64,000 nt of DNA from Rurimicrobium sp040387755 (GTDB lineage: Bacteria; Bacteroidota; Bacteroidia; Chitinophagales; Chitinophagaceae), in the NCBI GenBank assembly GCA_040387755.1, contig JAZKDB010000002.1, positions 1,488,001 to 1,552,000 on the forward strand, in the 5' to 3' direction. The notes beneath the pieces are model-generated. The model ran no database searches and was not told where the DNA came from. It was given only the letters and a program-made list of their open reading frames with translations. Position 1 is the first letter of the stretch. Each line of letters opens with the position of its first letter. Made by a program: the position numbers and the translations under genes. Below, piece by piece: positions 1 to 7,969 of the stretch.

Positions 1-294
1 CGCAACTGGCTTGGAGCATCTGCCTATTTATTTGCTGATGCCGGAATCATGCAATTGAGCCGCTACGACAGCATATCAGCATATTGGAATGCGCGACCTA
101 CAAATATGCTTAGTGACCTTCGTGTAGATGCCGGTGTCGGAGTTGCTTTTACGATTCGCAAATGGGGCGTATTTGATAAAGCCAAGCCTTTGACACTTCG
201 CTTTGACATGCCGCTATTCCTCAACAGGCCACCATTTGCCAATCCACAATTTTTCAACTTTCGTTATTTAATCGGTGTTAGTCGTAGCTTTTAA
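1..294 (+). CDS. C-terminal end of an outer-membrane beta-barrel protein (partial)
   Basis: The reading frame is already open at base 1, so this is only the last 97 residues of a gene that starts outside the window. The visible part alternates polar and aromatic residues in short strand-like stretches (for example LRFDMPLFLN, FRYLIGVSRSF) and ends in Phe, as outer-membrane barrels do. Bacteroidota have large surface proteins and M1-type peptidases with such barrel ends, but the tail does not show which one this is. A bidirectional hairpin terminator follows the stop and separates it from the convergent lipoprotein gene. The barrel call is an inference from strand pattern and the terminal Phe. 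Confidence 0.6.
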   Translation, partial: RNWLGASAYLFADAGIMQLSRYDSISAYWNARPTNMLSDLRVDAGVGVAFTIRKWGVFDKAKPLTLRFDMPLFLNRPPFANPQFFNFRYLIGVSRSF

Positions 295-314
295 AAACAC
301 AGGTTTCAATCATT

Positions 315-351
315 AAAAAAAAGCAAGCCCTTACCGAGCTTGCTTTTTTTT
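315..351. terminator. Bidirectional intrinsic terminator
   Basis: A-run, GCAAGC stem (323-328), 9-base loop, GCTTGC (338-343), then a T-run. The A- and T-runs also pair, so it can serve both the barrel gene on + and the convergent lipoprotein gene on -. Confidence 0.8.
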
Positions 352-368
352 AATGATTTTTATGGGTA

Positions 369-665
369 CTATTTAATACTCACCACTTCTATCCAACCTT
401 CGTTTTCGTGGTACATCATACAGACAATCTGATCAGTTGCAGAGCCTGTACATTTAGAAATTTTCTTAAAACTTACTGTAACAGCTGTACCGTTGGGAAA
501 TGGATTCGTTTTTTCGAGGTTACAGACCTGATAGTCTTTCCCATCTACACGAAGATAGCTGCCCGTGCAGTCTTTCACGACGGTCACTTTTTTTCCACTT
601 TCTTTTTTGCAGGACATTAAAGCAAATGCTGCTATGCCTGCTGAAATAAAAAATAGTCTTTTCAT
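369..665 (-). CDS. Small lipoprotein of unknown function
   Basis: Encodes 98 residues. The N-terminus has a Lys-Arg pair, a hydrophobic stretch and a lipobox (ALMSC) with the lipidated Cys at residue 19, so the product should be exported and lipid-anchored. The mature part is short, Lys-rich near the Cys, and holds three further Cys that could form disulfides in the periplasm. I recognise no domain. It stands alone, ends at a shared terminator, and is followed upstream by a spacer before the PhnA-like gene. Function unknown. Confidence 0.7.
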   Translation of the reverse strand: MKRLFFISAGIAAFALMSCKKESGKKVTVVKDCTGSYLRVDGKDYQVCNLEKTNPFPNGTAVTVSFKKISKCTGSATDQIVCMMYHENEGWIEVVSIK

Positions 666-750
666 TAGTCAGATTTTGTTTAAAATGAGGTTTATATAAT
701 CCTGAATTAAAACAAAAACGCACTAACAACTATTTTATTGTATTTGAAAT

Positions 751-1347
751 TTATGTAATTATCTGAGCGCCTTGTTTGCGCACATACATCGTTTTGATCA
801 TAATCGACTGTCCTTCAATCCTTCCTTCCACATAGCCTGTATCGTTGGGGTCCAGACGAATATTTTTCACTACAGTTCCAAGGCGGGCATTTACGGTTGA
901 ACCTTTAACATCCAGAGATTTAATCAATACCACTGAATCTCCGTTTTCTAAAACATGTCCATTGCTGTCTTTATGCAAATCAACACTGGCATCACTTTCG
1001 TGGTCACCGGTTGCTTTTGCCCAAACCATAGTTTCGTCATCAAAGTACATCATATCAATCGCTTCTGCAGCCCAGGTTTCGTGGCGCATACGATTGAGCA
1101 TTCTCCATGCAGTCACCTGTACAGCAGGCACTTCACTCCACATTGATGTGGTCAGACAAGCCCAATGCTTTGGATCAAAATCTTCTTTTTTATCAATCTG
1201 CGCCACACATTTGGCACAGGCATAAATTTCATTGCCACGGATGTTAGACGAGGTTGGCCCTACTTCGTAAACACTAAGGTTGTTGGTGGAAGCACACAAC
1301 TCACATTGGTTGCCACTTCTTTGTTTTAAATCGTCAATTAATGCCAT
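751..1347 (-). CDS. PhnA-like zinc-ribbon protein (YjdM family)
   Basis: Encodes 198 residues. An N-terminal zinc ribbon has Cys15-x2-Cys18 and Cys44-x2-Cys47. The C-terminal third matches the PhnA domain: a small beta barrel starting near HVLENGDSVVLIKSLDVKG and ending in TMYVRK. The protein is longer than the E. coli PhnA/YjdM product (about 110 residues) because of a middle segment rich in Trp and Met. Despite the name, PhnA proteins are not shown to act on phosphonates and the true role is unknown. The start overlaps the end of the upstream gene by 14 bases, so the two are probably co-transcribed. Confidence 0.85.
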   Translation of the reverse strand: MALIDDLKQRSGNQCELCASTNNLSVYEVGPTSSNIRGNEIYACAKCVAQIDKKEDFDPKHWACLTTSMWSEVPAVQVTAWRMLNRMRHETWAAEAIDMMYFDDETMVWAKATGDHESDASVDLHKDSNGHVLENGDSVVLIKSLDVKGSTVNARLGTVVKNIRLDPNDTGYVEGRIEGQSIMIKTMYVRKQGAQIIT

Positions 1348-1882
1348 TGTCTTTTTTGAGTTTGTTTTTTGTTTTAAACGGAATATCTAATTGCAATGAA
1401 ACTGTATGTTTTCCAATTCTGGAAATAGAATGATTATTTGTGGACAAACCATAACCATAAACAATATTAGCTTGTGATATTCCTAAGCCAATTTTTGGGG
1501 TTATAAGAAAATCCGAGGTAGAATTATTTTTAAAGTAACCCGTTTCAATTCCTAAACCCATTCCGTTTCCCCAAATTTCAGCACCTCCTTTCAGTCCATA
1601 AACAGGTTCAATTTCTTTCCTAAAAGAAGGAAACATACTGAACGCTATAAAAAAGGCATCACTATACATCCCGTGACCAGATCCCAAAAAATGGTCTCTT
1701 GAAATTCCAATATCAAAATAATAACTATTCTGAATTCCGTTACAAAATCGCACACCCCAATTTGTGTTATGAATATCAATTCTCTTAACCTGATTATTAA
1801 TAGAGTCGGTTTGTGTTGTTTGGGCAAACGTTTGAGCGAAACAAAACAAGCAACACATTATTAAAATCAAAAAATATTTCAT
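1334..1882 (-). CDS. Secreted protein, probable small outer-membrane barrel
   Basis: Encodes 182 residues with a clear signal peptide (MKYFLILIMCCLFCFAQTFA) and cleavage likely after the second Ala-Gln region. The mature part is Gly- and aromatic-rich with alternating strands, such as VYGLKGGAEIWGNGMGLGIETGYF, typical of small Bacteroidota outer-membrane barrels. The last residues are Lys-rich rather than aromatic, which is unusual for a barrel. It sits 9 bases downstream of the icmF stop and overlaps the PhnA-like gene, so all three may form one transcript. Function unknown. Confidence 0.6.
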   Translation of the reverse strand: MKYFLILIMCCLFCFAQTFAQTTQTDSINNQVKRIDIHNTNWGVRFCNGIQNSYYFDIGISRDHFLGSGHGMYSDAFFIAFSMFPSFRKEIEPVYGLKGGAEIWGNGMGLGIETGYFKNNSTSDFLITPKIGLGISQANIVYGYGLSTNNHSISRIGKHTVSLQLDIPFKTKNKLKKDNGIN

Positions 1883-1891
1883 TGACTCCGA

Positions 1892-4800
1892 TTACATATT
1901 CCTTCTGTACTGTCCACCTACTTCAAACAAGGCCTGGGTAATTTGTCCCAACGAACAATACTTCACGGTTTCCATCAATTCTTCAAAGATGTTTTCGTTG
2001 TGAATGGCTTTTTGCTGCAGGCGATGCAACATCTCCTGTCCTTCATATCCTTTTGCTTTGGCAATGTTCTGTACATTGGTAATCTGGAATTCTTTTTCCT
2101 CTGTTGTGCTGCGGATAACTTCCGAAGGAATAATCGTTGGAGAACCTTTCGAACTCAGGAAAGTATTTACGCCGATAATCGGAAATTCACCTGTGTGTTT
2201 CAGTGTTTCGTAATACAAACTTTCTTCCTGAATTTTGCTGCGTTGGTACATGGTTTCCATCGCACCCAGCACGCCGCCACGCTCAGATATTTTATCAAAT
2301 TCTGCCAATACTGCTGCTTCTACCAGGTCGGTCAATTCTTCGATGATGAAAGAACCCTGTAATGGATTTTCATTTTTAGCAAGACCCAATTCCTTATTGA
2401 TGATTAATTGTATCGCCATTGCACGACGAACAGATTCTTCTGTTGGCGTTGTAATTGCCTCGTCGTATGCGTTTGTATGAAGCGAGTTACAGTTGTCGTA
2501 AATCGCATACAAAGCTTGTAATGTGGTACGGATATCGTTAAAGTCAATTTCCTGCGCATGCAAAGAACGACCTGAGGTCTGAATATGATATTTCAGCATT
2601 TGGCTGCGCTCATTACCTCCATATTTATACTTCATTGCTTTGGCCCAGATACGACGGGCAACGCGGCCAATGACGCTATATTCAGGGTCTACTCCATTGC
2701 TGAAGAAGAAAGATAAATTCGGCGCGAAATCATCAATGTGCATTCCGCGGCTCAAATAATATTCTACAAAGGTGAAGCCATTGGAAATAGTAAATGCTAA
2801 CTGAGAAATAGGATTAGCGCCTGCTTCGGCAATATGATAGCCCGAAATAGAAACACTGTAAAAATTACGAACACCCTGGTTGATGAAATATTGCTGCACA
2901 TCACCCATTACGCGCAGCGAAAATTCTGTTGAAAAGATGCAGGTATTTTGTGCCTGATCTTCTTTCAGAATATCGGCCTGTACTGTACCACGCACAGCTT
3001 TCAAGGTATCGGCTTTAATTTTTGCATAAACATCTGCCGGTAAAACCAAATCGCCGGTAACACCCAGTAACATCAAGCCCAAACCATTATTTCCTTCCGG
3101 TAATTGATTGTCCAGATAAGGTTGGTAACGTGGGCGTGGAATTCCTTTTTCCTTATAAATCGCTTCAATTTTTGCTTCAACCTCAGCTTCCAGGCCATTT
3201 GCTTTGATATACAACTCACATTGCTGATCAATGGCGGCATTCATAAAAAATGCAGTAATAGTTGGTGCAGGGCCATTAATCGTCATAGACACCGAAGTCT
3301 TCGGGTCAGCAAGATTAAAACCACTATATAATTTTTTGGCATCATCAAGCGAAGGAACACTAACACCCGAATTACCGATTTTACCATAAATATCAGGACG
3401 ATGATCCGGGTCTTGTCCGTATAAGGTAACACTATCAAATGCAGTGCTCAAACGCGCTGCAGGCAATCCTTTACTCACATAATGGAAACGTTTGTTGGTA
3501 CGCTCTGGTCCACCCTCTCCGGCAAACATACGTGTTGGGTCTTCTCCTTCTCTTTTGAAAGGATAAATGCCCGATGCATAAGGAAACTCACCAGGGAAAT
3601 TTTCGCTCAATGCCCATTGCAGAATTTCGCCCCAGGCCTCAAATTTAGGTACAGCTACTTTTGGGATTTGCGAATGTGATAAAGACTCAGAATGTGTTTT
3701 GATTTTGATTTCCTTATCACGCACTTTGAAGATGTAGTATTCATCCTGATATTGGCGTTTTTTATCTTCCCAGGTCTTCAACAATTCCAGATTTTTGGGG
3801 TCAATATCCAGTGTCAGTTTTTGGTACACTTCTTCCAGTTGCTTTACCAGACGGTCTTTATCTTCAATGGTTGAAGCCTGAATCGTTTCGATGGTTTTGC
3901 GCACACCGAACAATTTCTGAGCCACAGCCGCCTGCTCTTTCGATCGTTTGTCATATAAACGATTGTTTTCGGCAATCTCGCTCAGGTAGCGGGTTCGCGC
4001 CGGCGGAATGATGAAAATCTTTTCACTCAGCTCGTCACTGGCTTTGAAATTAGATTGCAAATCAGCACCGGTTTTCTCCACAATTTTATCCATCAGGGCA
4101 CGATACAAAGTATTCGTTCCAGGGTCATTAAACTGCGAAGCGATACTGCCAAAAACAGGCATGCTATCCGCATCCTGTTCAAATAATTTATGGTTGCGCT
4201 GGTATTGTTTTTTTACATCGCGGATAGCATCCATGGCACCGCGCTTGTCAAATTTGTTGACTGCTACTATATCTGCAAAGTCAAGCATATCAATCTTCTC
4301 CAGCTGTGTGGCCGCACCGTATTCAGGTGTCATTACATACATACTCAGGTCGCAATGATCCGTGATTTGTGTATCGCTCTGACCAATACCTGAAGTTTCG
4401 AGAATGATTAAATCAAATTTGGCTGCCTTCAAAATATTTACGGCATCGTGGATATATCGTGATACGGCCAGATTGCTCTGACGAGTTGCCATCGAGCGCA
4501 TATACACGCGCGAATTACGAATGGCATTCATACGGATACGGTCACCCAGCAAAGCTCCGCCTGTCTTGCGTTTTGAGGGGTCAACAGAAATGATACCAAT
4601 ATTTCTTGTAGGATAATCCAGCAGAAAACGGCGCACCATTTCATCTACCAGCGAACTTTTACCCGAACCACCGGTACCGGTAATACCCAATACAGGCGTT
4701 TTACTGCTTGCCGCCTGCACTTCAATATTCTGCAACATGGCTTTTGTTTCCGGCAATTCACTGAAGTTTTCAGCAGCCGAAATCAAACGACCAATGTCTC

Positions 4801-5275
4801 TTGGATTTTTATCCTGAATATGACCTACTTCACCATTCAGCTGATTACCGGTTGGAAAATCACTCTTCTCTAATAAGTCGATAATCATTCCTTCAAGCCC
4901 CATTGCGCGACCATCGTCAGGAGAATAAATTTTGGTAATGCCGTAAGCATGCAATTCCGCTATTTCTGTAGGCAGAATTACACCGCCACCTCCGGCAAAT
5001 ATTTTAATATGTCCGCAACCTTTTTCTTTAAGCAAATCATGCATGTATTTCAGATACTCCACGTGGCCACCCTGATAACTGGTCATGGCTATAGCATTCG
5101 CATCTTCCTGTATTGCACAATCCACTACATCCTGCACACTGCGGTCGTGGCCAAGATGGATAACCTCAGCACCGTTACTCTGCATAATGCGGCGCATAAT
5201 ATTAATAGCAGCATCATGGCCATCAAACAAAGAGGCGGCTGTAACGATGCGGATTTTATTCTTGGGTGTAAACAT
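1892..5275 (-). CDS. icmF: Fused isobutyryl-CoA mutase IcmF (B12-dependent mutase with G-protein chaperone)
   Basis: Encodes 1127 residues in the IcmF order: an N-terminal cobalamin-binding domain (about 8-135) with DGHD at 18-21, where His20 should be the lower cobalt ligand; a MeaB-like GTPase (about 190-430) with P-loop GITGTGGSGKSS at 197-208 and NKFD at 340-343; a linker; and a TIM-barrel mutase domain (about 540-1127). Substrate-specificity positions fit an isobutyryl-CoA rather than a methylmalonyl-CoA mutase: Phe584 in TRMFAG replaces the usual Tyr, and Gln776 in AQNTC replaces the Arg that holds the methylmalonyl carboxylate. His814 (SGYHIAEAG) is kept. The known reaction of the family is interconversion of isobutyryl-CoA and n-butyryl-CoA with adenosylcobalamin; the actual substrate here is inferred. 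Confidence 0.93.
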   Translation of the reverse strand: MFTPKNKIRIVTAASLFDGHDAAINIMRRIMQSNGAEVIHLGHDRSVQDVVDCAIQEDANAIAMTSYQGGHVEYLKYMHDLLKEKGCGHIKIFAGGGGVILPTEIAELHAYGITKIYSPDDGRAMGLEGMIIDLLEKSDFPTGNQLNGEVGHIQDKNPRDIGRLISAAENFSELPETKAMLQNIEVQAASSKTPVLGITGTGGSGKSSLVDEMVRRFLLDYPTRNIGIISVDPSKRKTGGALLGDRIRMNAIRNSRVYMRSMATRQSNLAVSRYIHDAVNILKAAKFDLIILETSGIGQSDTQITDHCDLSMYVMTPEYGAATQLEKIDMLDFADIVAVNKFDKRGAMDAIRDVKKQYQRNHKLFEQDADSMPVFGSIASQFNDPGTNTLYRALMDKIVEKTGADLQSNFKASDELSEKIFIIPPARTRYLSEIAENNRLYDKRSKEQAAVAQKLFGVRKTIETIQASTIEDKDRLVKQLEEVYQKLTLDIDPKNLELLKTWEDKKRQYQDEYYIFKVRDKEIKIKTHSESLSHSQIPKVAVPKFEAWGEILQWALSENFPGEFPYASGIYPFKREGEDPTRMFAGEGGPERTNKRFHYVSKGLPAARLSTAFDSVTLYGQDPDHRPDIYGKIGNSGVSVPSLDDAKKLYSGFNLADPKTSVSMTINGPAPTITAFFMNAAIDQQCELYIKANGLEAEVEAKIEAIYKEKGIPRPRYQPYLDNQLPEGNNGLGLMLLGVTGDLVLPADVYAKIKADTLKAVRGTVQADILKEDQAQNTCIFSTEFSLRVMGDVQQYFINQGVRNFYSVSISGYHIAEAGANPISQLAFTISNGFTFVEYYLSRGMHIDDFAPNLSFFFSNGVDPEYSVIGRVARRIWAKAMKYKYGGNERSQMLKYHIQTSGRSLHAQEIDFNDIRTTLQALYAIYDNCNSLHTNAYDEAITTPTEESVRRAMAIQLIINKELGLAKNENPLQGSFIIEELTDLVEAAVLAEFDKISERGGVLGAMETMYQRSKIQEESLYYETLKHTGEFPIIGVNTFLSSKGSPTIIPSEVIRSTTEEKEFQITNVQNIAKAKGYEGQEMLHRLQQKAIHNENIFEELMETVKYCSLGQITQALFEVGGQYRRNM

Positions 5276-5312
5276 ATTTGATTGCTATTCTTTTAAAGTT
5301 CTTTATTAAAAT

Positions 5313-5792
5313 TTATTTTAAATACACAACAGCTCGGTTCGTATTTAAAATAAAGAAATCTTGGCTTTGCCCATTTACTGTTATAGATTCCGGTGTACTA
5401 ACATTAGATCTTGCACTAGTGCAATCACCTATTGCTTCAAATTCTCTACCCTTTGGATATTGAGGATTTTTTAATTCAAAGACAGCCGGACTTTCAGAAA
5501 AAGTGATTCTGTATTGCCAACCCGGATAAAAATATAACACCGGACTCGAAGTATCGTTTATTACAGTGAGTGATGTATCAACAACATAATAATTAGTATC
5601 TCTTCCGTTATCTGAATATTGGTAAACAAGTATTGTATCCAGCACTTCGGGTTTAAAGCCAACAAATACAACGTAATAAGGTATTTCAGAAATATGGTCT
5701 TTACAATGCACCTTTTTCCCTTTTATACAGCCCACAAGAATTAATAATGCCATTGAAAGCATCAACATTAATTTATTTCTTGAGTGCAGCAT
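5313..5792 (-). CDS. Lipoprotein of unknown function
   Basis: Encodes 159 residues. The signal sequence ends in a lipobox (LILVGC) with Cys at residue 22. The mature part is beta-rich, with many Tyr, Val and Thr, and contains two further Cys. I recognise no family. A promoter-like TAAATTTG lies just upstream on the same strand (5810-5817), so it is probably transcribed on its own, ahead of icmF, which starts 37 bases beyond its stop. Function unknown. Confidence 0.65.
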   Translation of the reverse strand: MLHSRNKLMLMLSMALLILVGCIKGKKVHCKDHISEIPYYVVFVGFKPEVLDTILVYQYSDNGRDTNYYVVDTSLTVINDTSSPVLYFYPGWQYRITFSESPAVFELKNPQYPKGREFEAIGDCTSARSNVSTPESITVNGQSQDFFILNTNRAVVYLK

Positions 5793-5809
5793 ATCTTGTA
5801 TTGAGGATG

Positions 5810-5817
5810 CAAATTTA
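5810..5817 (-). promoter_or_regulatory. Promoter -7 element (TAAATTTG)
   Basis: Matches the Bacteroidota -7 consensus TAnnTTTG, about 18 bases before the ATG of the lipoprotein gene. No clear -33 TTTG is seen at the right distance. Confidence 0.5.
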
Positions 5818-5913
5818 CACTTTTATCCTTCTTAATAAAAGTCACTCTCTTTTATAAAACAAAATCAACATGTTTTTACGGAAATCGCCTCCATAAAATT
5901 GCTCTTTAAACAG

Positions 5914-5921
5914 TAATTTTG
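5914..5921 (+). promoter_or_regulatory. Promoter -7 element of recR (TAATTTTG)
   Basis: Matches TAnnTTTG and ends 14 bases before the recR ATG at 5936, leaving a very short leader. The -33 box is not obvious. Confidence 0.5.
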
Positions 5922-5935
5922 TTCTTTCAAAAATT

Positions 5936-6565
5936 ATGATTTTTTCTTCAAGACTTATAGAAGATGCCGTAGCTGAATTTTCCAAATTACCCGGAATTGG
6001 CAAAAAGTCTGCATTGCGTATGGTATTGCATTTGCTCAAGCAGGAAAATGCTGATGTAGATGCGTTCACCAATGCTATTTCTACGATGAAGCACGACATT
6101 ACTTTTTGCAGTCAATGTCATAATGTATCAGATACCAGTATCTGTGCCATTTGTGTCAATACGCAACGTAGTAAAAATCAGATTTGCGTGGTCGAAAATA
6201 TCCGTGATGTCATTGCTATCGAAACCACACAACAATATAATGGTGTCTATCACGTGCTGGGCGGTATTCTTTCACCTCTGGATGGTGTTGGCCCTAATCA
6301 AATCAATATTGACTCATTGGTGACCAGAATAAAAGCCAATCCCGACATTCAGGAAATCATTATGGCACTCAGCCCCACACTTGAAGGTGACACCACAGTT
6401 TATTATATCTCCAAACAAATCAATCATTTACCCATCAAAATCACTACCATCGCCCGAGGCATTTCTTTTGGCGGCGAACTGGAATATGCTGATGAAATGA
6501 CCTTGGCGCGTTCTATTTCCAAGCGTTTACCTATTGACAATTATGTCAATATGGGCGGACAGTAA
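5936..6565 (+). CDS. recR: Recombination protein RecR
   Basis: Encodes 209 residues, the usual RecR length. It has a helix-hairpin-helix (LPGIGKKSALR, 18-28), a four-Cys zinc finger (Cys58, Cys61, Cys70, Cys73) and a Toprim domain from about residue 81 (VVENIRDVIAIE, later LEGDTTVYYI). It ends in a short basic C-terminal region. RecR acts with RecO and RecF to load RecA on gapped DNA in the cytoplasm. It is a single gene here, with its own promoter element and a 219-base spacer downstream. The start is set by the ATG just after the promoter and by alignment of the N-terminus with other RecR proteins. Confidence 0.97.
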   Translation: MIFSSRLIEDAVAEFSKLPGIGKKSALRMVLHLLKQENADVDAFTNAISTMKHDITFCSQCHNVSDTSICAICVNTQRSKNQICVVENIRDVIAIETTQQYNGVYHVLGGILSPLDGVGPNQINIDSLVTRIKANPDIQEIIMALSPTLEGDTTVYYISKQINHLPIKITTIARGISFGGELEYADEMTLARSISKRLPIDNYVNMGGQ

Positions 6566-6572
6566 GAATTTT

Positions 6573-6727
6573 GGGGCGTGCAAAGCACCGCGCAACTTCG
6601 TTCGTAAATTTCTCAAGTGATCAACATTTAGTTGCTCACTTGCTCATTTATACTGCAACTACGCCACAGTGCTGCAACAAAAGGCTTAAGCGGGGTATCC
6701 GTTTCTATCGCTCGCCCTTTTAAAATT
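6573..6727. repeat. Possible diverged copy of an intergenic repeat
   Basis: This spacer begins with a GC-rich segment around GGGGCGTGC and ends with GGTATCCG...ATCGCTCGCCC. Blocks of this general form recur between genes in many Chitinophagia/Sphingobacteriia genomes. A second GC-rich block lies at 30334-30413 in the opposite orientation. Similarity is judged by eye and is weak. Confidence 0.35.
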
Positions 6728-6754
6728 TTCACCTCATATTTACCTTGTAAAGCC

Positions 6755-6762
6755 TATTTTTG
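6755..6762 (+). promoter_or_regulatory. Promoter -7 element of the transketolase gene (TATTTTTG)
   Basis: Matches TAnnTTTG and lies 22 bases before the ATG at 6785. Transcription would start near 6769, so the longer upstream reading frame cannot be the start. Confidence 0.55.
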
Positions 6763-6784
6763 CCAAAATTTCTACTCCAAAACA

Positions 6785-7630
6785 ATGGAATTACAACAAC
6801 TCCAACAAATGGCCACCCAAGTGCGCCGCGATATCGTAAGAATGGTGCACGGTGTGCAAAGTGGTCACCCGGGAGGTTCTTTGGGCTGCACTGATTTTTT
6901 GGTAGCTCTATATTTTGAGGTCATGAAGCACAATCCAACTTCATTTGATATGAACGGCACTAATCAGGATATTTTCTTCTTGTCTAACGGTCATATTTCT
7001 CCTGTTTTTTATAGTGTTTTAGCCCGTTCGGGTTATTTCCCTATCGAAGAACTGGCTACTTTCCGTAAGCTCAATACCCGTCTTCAGGGTCACCCTACTA
7101 CTCACGAGCATCTGCCAGGTGTACGTATTGCCAGTGGTTCTCTGGGTCAGGGATTAAGTGTGGCTTCAGGTGCGGCTTTGGGCAAAAAAATGAACAAGGA
7201 AACTGACACTACAGTTTTTGCTTTGTTGGGTGATGGTGAGCTGGAAGAAGGCCAAAATTGGGAAGCCGCTATGTTTGCCGCTCATCACAAACTGGATAAC
7301 CTGATTGCCACCATTGATGTGAACGGGCAACAAATTGATGGTGCTACCAAAGATGTCATGAACATTGCTCCATTACGTGAAAAATTTGAAGCTTTTGGCT
7401 GGGAAGTAATGGATATGCAGGGCAACGACATGACAGCTGTACTAAATGGTTTGACAGCTGCTAAAACCCTTTGCGGTAAAGGCAAGCCTGTTTGTATCCT
7501 GATGGAAACCTCTATGGGTAAAGGTGTTGACTTTATGGAAGGCACCCACGAGTGGCACGGTATTGCACCAAACGATGCACAACTGGAGTCGGCTCTGAAC
7601 CAATTGTCTACAAGTCTGCAAGATTATTAA
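6785..7630 (+). CDS. Transketolase, N-terminal (thiamine diphosphate) subunit
   Basis: Encodes 281 residues, the size of the N-terminal half in organisms with split transketolases. It has the HPGGSLG segment (28-34), a conserved SGSLGQGLS loop and the thiamine-diphosphate motif GDGELEEGQ (149-157) followed by N180 in the DVNGQ stretch. The frame is open further upstream, but that part lies in a repeat-like spacer and across the promoter, so ATG at 6785 is chosen. The transketolase moves two-carbon units in the pentose phosphate pathway and needs a C-terminal pyrimidine-binding subunit. No such gene follows here; a terminator comes next, so the partner must be encoded elsewhere. Confidence 0.92.
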   Translation: MELQQLQQMATQVRRDIVRMVHGVQSGHPGGSLGCTDFLVALYFEVMKHNPTSFDMNGTNQDIFFLSNGHISPVFYSVLARSGYFPIEELATFRKLNTRLQGHPTTHEHLPGVRIASGSLGQGLSVASGAALGKKMNKETDTTVFALLGDGELEEGQNWEAAMFAAHHKLDNLIATIDVNGQQIDGATKDVMNIAPLREKFEAFGWEVMDMQGNDMTAVLNGLTAAKTLCGKGKPVCILMETSMGKGVDFMEGTHEWHGIAPNDAQLESALNQLSTSLQDY

Positions 7631-7647
7631 TCACAACCTTTAAGATA

Positions 7648-7681
7648 AAGAAAAGCCACAACAACTGTTGTGGCTTTCTTA
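7648..7681. terminator. Bidirectional intrinsic terminator
   Basis: Nine-base stem GCCACAACA (7655-7663) / TGTTGTGGC (7666-7674) flanked by A and T runs, between the convergent transketolase and small-protein genes. Confidence 0.8.
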
Positions 7682-7691
7682 ATTAAGTATC

Positions 7692-7907
7692 TTATTTTGC
7701 TTTAACTGCGATTGACTTTGGAGAAACTGTTCCTGCAGGGCATTGTGTCATTTGCGACTCCCTAGTAATCATCTTATAACTACTGGGTAAAGTTCCTGCT
7801 ACACAGGTATAGAGTTCCGAACTGGTATCATATCCCTTAACTATTAATACCGGATACATATTCCCTTTTACACTGACCAACGAACCTGTTCTGAATTTTT
7901 GTGCCAT
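7692..7907 (-). CDS. Small protein of unknown function
   Basis: Encodes 71 residues (MAQKFRTGSLVSVKGNMY...). The N-terminal half, with a GSLVSVKGN turn and strands ending in YTC, looks like a small SH3-like barrel and faintly recalls the DUF2158/YodC type, which is a guess. It ends in a Lys/Ala-rich tail and has two Cys. The open frame continues to 7928, but that stretch overlaps a TACCTTTG promoter element at 7926-7933, so the ATG at 7907 is the better start. It lies between two terminator-bounded units and is probably transcribed alone. Confidence 0.6.
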   Translation of the reverse strand: MAQKFRTGSLVSVKGNMYPVLIVKGYDTSSELYTCVAGTLPSSYKMITRESQMTQCPAGTVSPKSIAVKAK

Positions 7908-7925
7908 TTCTTCCCGCTTGAGCGG

Positions 7926-7933
7926 CAAAGGTA
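7926..7933 (-). promoter_or_regulatory. Promoter -7 element (TACCTTTG)
   Basis: Exact TAnnTTTG match on the minus strand, about 18 bases upstream of the ATG at 7907. It decides the start of the small-protein gene. Confidence 0.6.
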
Positions 7934-7969
7934 CGATTATAAAACGGGAAGCCGCTTTTTAATTATAGC

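Noticed and set aside
6632..6784. 51-codon N-terminal extension of the transketolase half
   Set aside because: It runs through a repeat-like spacer and the promoter, and does not match the family.
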